A stretch of DNA of 5,624 nucleotides from an uncultured Oscillospiraceae bacterium (lineage in GTDB: Bacteria > Bacillota > Clostridia > Oscillospirales > Oscillospiraceae). Positions 1 to 5,097 of the stretch are shown piece by piece. Within the stretch, counting starts at the first letter, position 1. Every line of letters starts with the position of its first letter. Position numbers and translations under genes: made by a program. Under the pieces are notes generated by a model. That model searched no databases. It had not been told where the DNA came from and worked only from the letters and a program-made list of their open reading frames with translations. The stretch covers positions 2,630 to 8,253 of the forward strand of contig CAQCFX010000058.1 in NCBI GenBank assembly GCA_948766235.1, read 5' to 3'.

Positions 1-1066
1 GGCCCTGCCGCTCCACCGGCAGGCGGGGACCGAATACCTCCGCCACATCTCCGGGGCGGACATCAGCCCTCTCGTCCAGCCCAATCATGCACATATCCAT
101 GCACACCCGGCCCATAATGGGGCGGCACTCCCCGTCCAGCCACACGCCGCTTTCGTTGGACAGCACCCGGTGCAGGCCGTCGGCATAGCCGATGGGCAGC
201 ACCGCCGTCCGCCCGCCGCCGGCGCCGAAGGAGGCTGTGCAGCCGTAGCTCACCGGGGTATCACCCGGGAAATCCCGCACCGCCGCCACCCGGCTGTACA
301 GCGCCATGACGGGCTTGAGGCCGGGACCGTCCAGCCCCTCGCAGGAGGGGTCCGGGTAATGGCCGTACAGGGCGATGCCGGGGCGCACCATGTCCAGGTG
401 TGTACAGGGATAGTTTAACACAGCGGCGCTGGCCGCGCAATGGCGAATTTCAAAGGTGCGGCCGTATGTCTGCTTCAGCTCGTCCAGCACGTCCAAAAAC
501 CGGGTGAACTGAAGCATGGTGTACTCCTCGTCCCCGTCGGCGCTGGCAAAGTGGGTGAAAATCCCCTCCGGCTCCAGGTGGGGCAGGGCGCACAGCGAGG
601 CGATTTCCCTCGCGGCGGCCTGCGGGTCGTGGTCCAGCACGCCTAAGCGGCTCATGCCGGTGTCCACCTTCAAATGGACGCGGGCCCGCTTTCCCGCCGC
701 TCCCGCGGCGGCGGACAAAGCCTTCGCCGCCTCCGGGGTGAACACCGTCTGGGCCACGTCCAGCGCCACCACCTCGTCCGCCAGCGCCGGCTGGGTGAAC
801 CCCAGAACGAGAATGGGCGCGTCAATCCCCGCCCCTCTCAGCGCCGCCGCCTCGTCCAGGCAGGCCACCGCCAGATAGTCTGTCCCCAGCTCCACCAGCC
901 GCCGGGCCACGGGAATCGCCCCGTGGCCATAGCCGTTGGCCTTCACCGTGCCTAAAAACCTGCTGTCCGGGGCGCAGGCGCGCAGCGCCCGGTAGTTGTG
1001 CTCCAAATTCCCCAGGCTGATTTCAGCCCAGGTCCGCGCTGTCTCACGCGTTATCTCCCGTATCAT
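1..1066 (-). CDS. alr: Alanine racemase, 3' end cut off by the window edge
   Basis: PLP-dependent enzyme that interconverts L- and D-alanine in the cytoplasm and supplies D-alanine for peptidoglycan. About 355 residues are visible; the family is usually 360-390 long, so only the last stretch is missing. The PLP-lysine motif TVKANGYGHG puts the cofactor lysine at residue 42. VSYG puts the second catalytic base at Tyr274. GRVCMDM, around Met323, is the conserved active-site loop of the C-terminal beta domain, and MVRPGIALYG is the usual barrel motif. The start is the ATG at 1066-1064. It is preceded by GAGGGG about 10 nt upstream and followed directly by the expected N-terminus (RTWAEISLGNLEHNY). 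This start lies inside the preceding lipoprotein gene, so the two overlap by 23 bp in different frames and translation is probably coupled. No separate promoter is evident. Spore formers may carry a second, germination-linked racemase (Alr2 of C. difficile sits next to gerS), so this copy could be either the general or the spore-associated enzyme. Confidence 0.96.
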   Translation of the reverse strand, partial: MIREITRETARTWAEISLGNLEHNYRALRACAPDSRFLGTVKANGYGHGAIPVARRLVELGTDYLAVACLDEAAALRGAGIDAPILVLGFTQPALADEVVALDVAQTVFTPEAAKALSAAAGAAGKRARVHLKVDTGMSRLGVLDHDPQAAAREIASLCALPHLEPEGIFTHFASADGDEEYTMLQFTRFLDVLDELKQTYGRTFEIRHCAASAAVLNYPCTHLDMVRPGIALYGHYPDPSCEGLDGPGLKPVMALYSRVAAVRDFPGDTPVSYGCTASFGAGGGRTAVLPIGYADGLHRVLSNESGVWLDGECRPIMGRVCMDMCMIGLDERADVRPGDVAEVFGPRLPVERQG

Positions 1067-1667
1067 CTTGGGTCGTCCCCTCTATTGTAAAATTGCTCAC
1101 CGCTGCCGTCAGCACCGTCTCGCCCGCCACGCTCACCTCGGCGCTGCGCAGCGCCCAGCTCTCCCGCTCGAAGGTGAGCACGTATTCCGTCCCCGTGTTG
1201 GGCTCCCGCTCCGGGTCCCGGTATGTAATCTGGAGAAGCTGCTCCTCCTCCCCGGCCCAGGCGCACTTTGCCATATATCCCTTGTCAATCTGCTCCATGA
1301 TTCCCGTAACGGCGGACACGGCGGTGCGCCCGTCCCCGTCCAGCAGCCCCAGGGACACCCCCGCGCCGTCGTACTCCAGCACGGTCTCCCCCTTGGCAAT
1401 CCGGGCGGTGATGCCGGAGAGCAGCTCCGGGGCGGTGACGGTGAGCACCGTCTCCCCCTCCCGCCGCCACTGGGCGTCCATGGAAAAGTCAAACACCTTG
1501 TCCCCCACCGCCGCCGTCACGTCCACGGCGGCGGACCAGCCCGTCATCTCCTTAAATGCGTCCCGGACACGCAGCGCTGCCTCCTCCGGGGTCTCTCCCG
1601 CGCCCCCGGCCTGACAGCCGGACAGCAGCAGGGTCATCATCAGTACACAAGACAACGCCTTGCGCAC
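1044..1667 (-). CDS. Putative GerS/YdcC-like sporulation lipoprotein (LolA/LppX-like fold)
   Basis: Predicted lipoprotein of 207 residues. The N-terminus (MRKALSCVLMMTLLLSGC) is a classic lipoprotein signal with lipobox LSGC and lipidated Cys18, so the mature protein should sit on the outer face of the membrane. The rest is rich in alternating beta-type segments, for example FDFSMDAQWRREGETVLTVTAP and TEYVLTFERESWALRSAEVSV. This resembles the LolA/LppX-like lipoprotein fold, but I recognise the family mainly by context. In B. subtilis ydcC lies directly before alr, and in C. difficile gerS forms an operon with alr2. GerS is needed for the CwlD amidase to make muramic-delta-lactam in spore cortex. 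By inference this protein has that role. The GTG start is chosen because AGGAGG (1682-1677) lies 9 nt upstream and the signal peptide begins there. The 3' end overlaps alr by 23 bp. An alternative is a generic lipoprotein unrelated to sporulation. I found no clear sporulation-sigma promoter just upstream. Confidence 0.72.
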   Translation of the reverse strand: MRKALSCVLMMTLLLSGCQAGGAGETPEEAALRVRDAFKEMTGWSAAVDVTAAVGDKVFDFSMDAQWRREGETVLTVTAPELLSGITARIAKGETVLEYDGAGVSLGLLDGDGRTAVSAVTGIMEQIDKGYMAKCAWAGEEEQLLQITYRDPEREPNTGTEYVLTFERESWALRSAEVSVAGETVLTAAVSNFTIEGTTQDDTGDNA

Positions 1668-1674
1668 TTCCTCG

Positions 1675-1685
1675 CTCCTCCTTTA
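1675..1685 (-). promoter_or_regulatory. Shine-Dalgarno of the lipoprotein gene fused to the nnr stop codon
   Basis: On the minus strand the nnr stop TAA (1685-1683) runs straight into AGGAGGAG, giving TAAAGGAGGAG. The GTG start of the lipoprotein follows 9 nt after AGGAGG. This near-perfect ribosome-binding site decides the GTG start and implies that the two genes are translated from one mRNA, with only 15 nt between stop and start. Confidence 0.85.
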
Positions 1686-3260
1686 CGTCAATTCCTTCAT
1701 CGCATAGGGTATCTGCTCGATGAGGTCGGACGGGGTCATCCCGTACTCCCCCTTGTCCTGCGCCGCCAGGTCTCCAGCCCGGCCGTGGAGCCACACCGCC
1801 AGCGCCGCCGCGTCCTGCTCTTTCTGCGCCGCCAGCGCCCCCATCAGCCCCGCCAGGGCGTCTCCGCTGCCCCCTTTGGCCATGCCGGGGTTCCCGGTGG
1901 GGTTGATGGCGCACACGCCGGACCAGGCGGCGGTGATGGTGCGGTGGCCCTTCAGCACCAAAACGCAGCGGTGGGCCCGGGCAAAGGCGCGGGCCGCCCC
2001 CAGCCGGTCCCGGACGGGCGCTTCACAGCCGGACAGCCGGGCAAACTCCCCGTCGTGGGGGGTGAGAATGGCCGGTCCCTCCCGCTCGTCCAATACATTG
2101 ATATGCCGGGAAATAATATTTAGACCGTCCGCGTCCAGAATCACCGGGCAGGCAAGCTCCCTCACCAGCTTGAGCACCAGCCGCTGCGCCCGCTCCCCCT
2201 GGCCCAGGCCGGGACCAATCACGGCGGCGGTGCAGCCCTTGGCCTTTTCCAGAACGACCTCGTCGTCCGACCCCCAGGGCCACACCATGGCCTCGTCGCA
2301 GCATTTTGCCGCCGCAATGGGGTATATCTCCTCCGGCACGGCCAGCGTCACCAGCCCCGCGCCTCCCCGAACGGCGGCTTTGGCGGCCAGACAGGCCGCT
2401 CCAACGCACCCCCGGCTCCCGGCCAGGAGGAACAGCCGGCCAAAGTCCCCTTTGTGGGCGTCAATCCGCCGGCGGGGCAGGCAGAGCATCTCCCGCTCCA
2501 CCAGCACGGCTTCGCAGCCCCTCTCCGGGTACAGCTCGTCCGGTATGCCAATATCCGCAATCACAATCCTTCCGCTGTGGGCCGCGCCCTGGCCCACAAA
2601 CAGCCCCGGCTTGCCCCGGGAGAAGGTGACGGTGATGTCCGCCCGCACCGCCATGCCCATCACGTCCCCGGTGTCGGCGTGGATGCCGCTGGGCACGTCC
2701 GCCGACACCACCCAGCCCGAGGCCGCCATCCGCCGCACCGCCGTTTCGGCATCCGGGCGCAGGTCGCTGTTGAGCCCCACGCCGAACAGAGCGTCGATGG
2801 CCACATCGTAGCCGATATACCGCCCCCGGTCCTCCGGGTTGAAATCCTCCAGCACGCCCCCGGCCTCCACCAGCCGGCGCTCCATCTCCAGGCAGTCGTC
2901 GGTCATCTTCTCCCGACTGCCCACCAGCACGCACCGCACCCGCCAGCCCGCCTCCAGCAGCATCCGGGCGGCGGCCACCCCATCCCCGCCGTTGTTGCCC
3001 GGACCGCAGAAGGCGATGGCCGAGCGCTGGCGCAGCGCCCAGAACTCCGCCTGCTCCTCCCGCGTGGGCATATGGGCGCCGTCGGCGGTAAACCAGGCGG
3101 TGGGTCCGTCCCGGAAGCCGGGGCCGGGTATGGGCAGGGCGCGTATCTCCTCCACCAGCGCCCGGGCGGCGTTTTCCATCAGCTGAACGGACGAGACGCC
3201 CCGCTCCTCAATGGCCCGGCGGTCAATCTCCCTCATCTGCGCGGCGGTATACAGCTCCAT
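1683..3260 (-). CDS. nnr: Bifunctional NAD(P)H-hydrate epimerase / ADP-dependent dehydratase
   Basis: Metabolite-repair enzyme that restores damaged NAD(P)HX. The N-terminal YjeF_N domain epimerises R- to S-NAD(P)HX and the C-terminal ribokinase-like domain dehydrates S-NAD(P)HX with ADP. Domain 1 (about residues 1-230) shows GPGNNGGDG at 86-94, DVPSG at 188-192 and the following TGDVMG/TVTFSRGKPGL signature. Domain 2 (about 265-520) shows HKGDFG from 269, VIGPGLG, ILDADGLN, LTPHDGE with His402/Glu405, LKGHRTI and GMAKGGSGDALAG with the catalytic Asp467. The length of 525 residues is slightly above the usual ~490-520, because about 30 extra residues lie before the GNNGGDG motif. I prefer ATG at 3260-3258 to the adjacent GTG at 3263-3261, because AAAGGGGG then lies 8 nt upstream rather than 5. 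It is the first gene of the minus-strand operon, driven by the TTGAAA-17-TATAAT promoter. Both active sites look intact. Confidence 0.96.
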   Translation of the reverse strand: MELYTAAQMREIDRRAIEERGVSSVQLMENAARALVEEIRALPIPGPGFRDGPTAWFTADGAHMPTREEQAEFWALRQRSAIAFCGPGNNGGDGVAAARMLLEAGWRVRCVLVGSREKMTDDCLEMERRLVEAGGVLEDFNPEDRGRYIGYDVAIDALFGVGLNSDLRPDAETAVRRMAASGWVVSADVPSGIHADTGDVMGMAVRADITVTFSRGKPGLFVGQGAAHSGRIVIADIGIPDELYPERGCEAVLVEREMLCLPRRRIDAHKGDFGRLFLLAGSRGCVGAACLAAKAAVRGGAGLVTLAVPEEIYPIAAAKCCDEAMVWPWGSDDEVVLEKAKGCTAAVIGPGLGQGERAQRLVLKLVRELACPVILDADGLNIISRHINVLDEREGPAILTPHDGEFARLSGCEAPVRDRLGAARAFARAHRCVLVLKGHRTITAAWSGVCAINPTGNPGMAKGGSGDALAGLMGALAAQKEQDAAALAVWLHGRAGDLAAQDKGEYGMTPSDLIEQIPYAMKELT

Positions 3261-3288
3261 CACGTCGGCCCCCTTTCATTTTCTCAAC

Positions 3289-3317
3289 ATTATACCGTTT
3301 TCCCCCCTGCATTTCAA
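3289..3317 (-). promoter_or_regulatory. Sigma-A-type promoter of the nnr-lipoprotein-alr operon
   Basis: On the minus strand TTGAAA (3317-3312) and a perfect TATAAT (3294-3289) are separated by exactly 17 nt. Transcription would start near 3282, leaving a leader of about 22 nt that carries AAAGGGGG before the nnr ATG. The -35 and spacer fall inside the upstream copy of a duplicated block (3296-3327). Confidence 0.82.
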
Positions 3318-3327
3318 CCATATTATG
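3296..3327. repeat. Direct repeat copy 1 in the divergent control region
   Basis: A 32-nt block of the form CGTTTT, a run of C, TGCATTTCAACC, then an AT-rich end (ATATTATG). It matches the block at 3378-3410 apart from small changes in the C run and the AT-rich tail. This copy contains the -35 element and spacer of the minus-strand nnr promoter. Confidence 0.8.
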
Positions 3328-3337
3328 CTGAGATAGA

Positions 3338-3366
3338 GATTCCCCCCGCCTCCGGCGGGGAGAATC
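3338..3366. repeat. Inverted repeat between the divergent promoters
   Basis: Arms of 13 nt (GATTCCCCCCGCC and GGCGGGGAGAATC) surround a TCC loop, with one mismatch (C3343 against A3361). Neither side is followed by a T run, so it does not look like an intrinsic terminator. It lies upstream of both predicted start sites, so neither promoter would transcribe it. Any role is therefore probably at the DNA level (operator or cruciform), or it is a remnant of a small palindromic repeat. Confidence 0.75.
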
Positions 3367-3377
3367 CAATAAATCAG

Positions 3378-3410
3378 CGTTTTCCCCCTTGCATTTCAAC
3401 CTTTAATATG
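3378..3410. repeat. Direct repeat copy 2 in the divergent control region
   Basis: A 33-nt block, CGTTTT, C run, TTGCATTTCAACC, then TTTAATATG, that repeats 3296-3327 in the same orientation 82 bp further on. Here the block supplies the plus-strand -35 hexamer TTGCAT. Its minus-strand TTGAAA is followed at 17 nt only by TGATTT, so it is not a good minus-strand promoter. Confidence 0.8.
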
Positions 3411-3417
3411 ATATAAA
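3389..3417 (+). promoter_or_regulatory. Sigma-A-type promoter of the T-box/pheS operon
   Basis: TTGCAT (3389-3394) and TATAAA (3412-3417) are separated by 17 nt. Transcription would start at about 3423-3425, just before the 5' side of the T-box Stem I. The position fits a leader of about 250 nt ahead of the first gene. Confidence 0.75.
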
Positions 3418-3423
3418 AGAAAA

Positions 3424-3666
3424 AGCGAAATGCGAAGAACGGGAAAATAGCGGGTTTGCGTATCCAAGAGAGGGGCGGTCACCGGCTGAAAGCCGCCCCG
3501 GTATGTGCCGCTTGTTCGCCCGGGAGCGGCCCGTGAGAGCGGGACGGTTTGCGGCCCGCCGTTACCGGGTCCAGGAGTGCGCATATCACAATGCGAATGC
3601 GGGTGGTACCGCGGAAGGCTTGCCTTTCGTCCCCAAGTTGCGGGGAGGAGGGGCATTTTTATTTTT
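3424..3666 (+). promoter_or_regulatory. T-box riboswitch, predicted tRNA-Phe specific (UUC specifier)
   Basis: Leader RNA that senses uncharged tRNA and permits transcription of the downstream operon. Stem I can be drawn by eye. A lower helix CGGG (3440-3443)/CCCG (3519-3522) is followed by a specifier loop (3444-3449 against 3512-3518), then helix GCGG (3450-3453)/CCGC (3508-3511). Above these come AGAGAG (3467-3472) and a distal hairpin GGGGCGG/CCGCCCC (3472-3478/3493-3499) whose loop contains GGCTG (3484-3488), the GGNUG motif. The 3' side of the specifier loop carries TTC at 3515-3517 followed by a purine, as expected for a Phe codon. Small hairpins lie at 3530-3543 and 3544-3562, and a Stem III-like hairpin at 3580-3595. 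The T-box signature GGGTGGTACCGCGG is at 3601-3614. Its UGGU would pair with an ACCA tRNA end, which agrees with tRNA-Phe. A terminator closes the element. The T-box call is secure; the specifier depends on this hand fold and is supported by pheS downstream. Confidence 0.93.
3622..3666 (+). terminator. Intrinsic terminator of the T-box leader
   Basis: The arms 3622-3634 and 3642-3654 pair at 12 of 13 positions (including two G-U), with a 7-nt loop, and are followed by ATTTTTATTTTT. The 5' arm contains the TCCCC that would instead pair with the GGG of the T-box sequence in the antiterminator, so the two structures exclude each other. The ribosome-binding site of the first gene begins immediately after the T tract. 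Confidence 0.9.
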
Positions 3667-3680
3667 AAAGGAGGGACTCA

Positions 3681-4559
3681 ATGCGCAGCGAACAGCTCAA
3701 CCTGAAATGGGGCCGCTTTCCGGCCCTGCTGCTGGCGGGCGTCGTCAACGCCCTGGGCGTGACCATCTTTCTCTATCCCGTCAACCTGTACGACAGCGGC
3801 GTGTCCGGCACATCCATGCTGCTGGCCCAGCTCACCCATGAGCGGGTGCCCCTGTCTCTGTTTTTGGTGCTGCTCAACGTCCCGCTGTTTTTGTTCGGGT
3901 TGAAGCGGCAGGGAAAGGAGTTCACCGTCTACTCCCTGTTTGCCGTGGCGGTATACTCGGTGAGCGCCTGGCTCATCACCGACGTGCTGCCCATCGACGT
4001 GGCCATTGCCTCCCCTCTGGCGGGGCAGGACCTGCTGCTGTGCGCCCTGTTTGGCGGCATCATCTCCGGGCTGGGCAGCGGCCTGACCATCCGCCTGGGG
4101 GGCGCCATCGACGGGGTGGAGGTCATGGCGGTCATCTTCGCCAAGCGCCTGGGGCTGACGGTGGGCACCTTCGTGATGATTTATAACGTGGCGCTGTACA
4201 TCGTGTGCGGCGCGGCCCTGAGCAGCTGGATTCTGCCGCTGTACTCCATCGTCACCTATGCCGCCGCCCTGAAGACGGTGGACTTTGTGGTGGAGGGCAT
4301 CGACCGCTCCAAGGCGGCCACCATCGTCACCAGCCAGCCCAAAAAGGTGTGCGACGCCCTGTCCCAGCATTTCGGCAGCGGCGTGACCTGGATGGAGGCC
4401 TGGGGCGGCTTCTCCCGCACCCGCAAGGCCATGGTCTATTTTGTGGTCAACCGCTTTCAAATCAGCCAGATGCGGGACATCGTCCACGAGGCCGACCCCT
4501 CCGCCTACATCACCATCAGCGACGTGGCCGATGTGTTCAAGGTCAACCAGGACCTGTGA
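3681..4559 (+). CDS. YitT-family integral membrane protein (DUF161 + DUF2179)
   Basis: Membrane protein of 292 residues of the YitT family, whose substrate is not established. Hydrophobic segments are visible at about 13-35, 58-74, 82-100, 117-136 and 161-179. The glycine-rich stretch GGIISGLGSGLTIRLGGAIDG (125-145) is typical of the DUF161 membrane domain. A soluble C-terminal domain of about 80 residues (from about 210) looks like DUF2179: SQPKKVCDALSQHFGSGVTWMEAWGGFSRTRKAMVYFVVNR, ending in a DP-A-I-I-D-V pattern. The ATG is preceded by AAAGGAGGG with a 5-nt gap. It is the first gene after the T-box, so its expression should rise when uncharged tRNA-Phe accumulates. This suggests, but does not show, a link to phenylalanine or aromatic amino-acid movement. 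The GNAT gene follows after 24 nt. Confidence 0.9.
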   Translation: MRSEQLNLKWGRFPALLLAGVVNALGVTIFLYPVNLYDSGVSGTSMLLAQLTHERVPLSLFLVLLNVPLFLFGLKRQGKEFTVYSLFAVAVYSVSAWLITDVLPIDVAIASPLAGQDLLLCALFGGIISGLGSGLTIRLGGAIDGVEVMAVIFAKRLGLTVGTFVMIYNVALYIVCGAALSSWILPLYSIVTYAAALKTVDFVVEGIDRSKAATIVTSQPKKVCDALSQHFGSGVTWMEAWGGFSRTRKAMVYFVVNRFQISQMRDIVHEADPSAYITISDVADVFKVNQDL

Positions 4560-4583
4560 GCGGGCCGCAATCAGGAGAACACC

Positions 4584-5066
4584 ATGGAAGAACAGGTAAA
4601 AAAACCTTTTGCCGGCGCACTTTTGCTGCGGGACTATCAGCCGGCCGACTGGCCCCGGCTGATGGCCATCCACGACGCCGCCCGGCGGGAGGAGCTGCAG
4701 CTGGCGGGACTGGAGGAGGCGTTTCTGCCCCTGTCCGTGGCCGCAGAGCGGGAAGGGCTGTTTGAGTACACCCTTCGAGTAGCCGAGCTGGAGGGGGAGG
4801 CGGCGGGCTTTGCCGCCTTTACTCAGGATGAGCTGGCCTGGCTCTACGTGGACCCGGCTCTGTCCCGCCGGGGCGTGGGCCACGCCTTGGTGGAGGACGC
4901 GCTATCGCGCATGGGGCGGCCCGTGTCCATCGAGGTGCTCTCGGGCAATGAGCCCGCCCTGGCCCTCTACCACCGCTGCGGCTTTCGGGAGGTGGAGACC
5001 GCCGCCGGCCGGATGCCGGGGAACGAGGAATTTTCCGTCGTCTGCCATATCCTGCGCCTGGACTGA
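4584..5066 (+). CDS. GNAT-family N-acetyltransferase
   Basis: Acetyl-CoA-dependent acetyltransferase of 160 residues, substrate unknown. The acetyl-CoA pyrophosphate loop is LYVDPALSRRGVGHALVEDAL at about 87-107 (the R-R-G-V-G-H form of Q/R-x-x-G-x-G/A). Motif B is GNEPALALYHRCGFREVET at about 121-139. The N-terminal half (LLLRDYQPADWPRLMAIHD) is the usual beta1-alpha1 of the fold. No extra domain or signal peptide is seen. The ATG has AGGAG (4573-4577) 6 nt upstream. It lies 24 nt after the YitT gene and 31 nt before pheS, so all three should share the T-box-controlled transcript. A RimI-like protein acetylase or a small-molecule acetylase are both possible; the sequence does not decide between them. 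Confidence 0.9.
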   Translation: MEEQVKKPFAGALLLRDYQPADWPRLMAIHDAARREELQLAGLEEAFLPLSVAAEREGLFEYTLRVAELEGEAAGFAAFTQDELAWLYVDPALSRRGVGHALVEDALSRMGRPVSIEVLSGNEPALALYHRCGFREVETAAGRMPGNEEFSVVCHILRLD

Positions 5067-5097
5067 CGACAACACTTGAAAAGGAGATAAAGGATAT

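Noticed and set aside
412..440. TTGCGC-17-TAAACT on the minus strand inside alr
   Set aside because: Both hexamers deviate from consensus, the site is within coding sequence (AVLNYP), and no gene start follows it.
996..2123. A 375-codon open frame on the plus strand, and others at 1720-2811 and 2454-3416
   Set aside because: They lie opposite alr, the lipoprotein gene and nnr. Their translations are Pro/Arg/His-rich with no family motif, as expected from the antisense of GC-rich genes.
3261..3263. GTG start for nnr, one codon before the ATG
   Set aside because: It would be only 5 nt from AAAGGGGG, against 8 nt for the ATG; the ATG is preferred, though the difference is a single residue.
3338..3366. 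Inverted repeat as an intrinsic terminator
   Set aside because: There is no T run on either side, and it lies upstream of both divergent promoters rather than at the end of a gene.
3503..3841. Plus-strand open frames starting in the leader (3503, 3505)
   Set aside because: They run through the T-box and its terminator and overlap the YitT start. The RNA structure explains this region.
3678..4883. A 401-codon open frame on the minus strand
   Set aside because: It covers the YitT and GNAT genes on the opposite strand. Its translation is low in complexity (Gln, His, Gly) with no recognisable domain, while the plus-strand proteins match known families.
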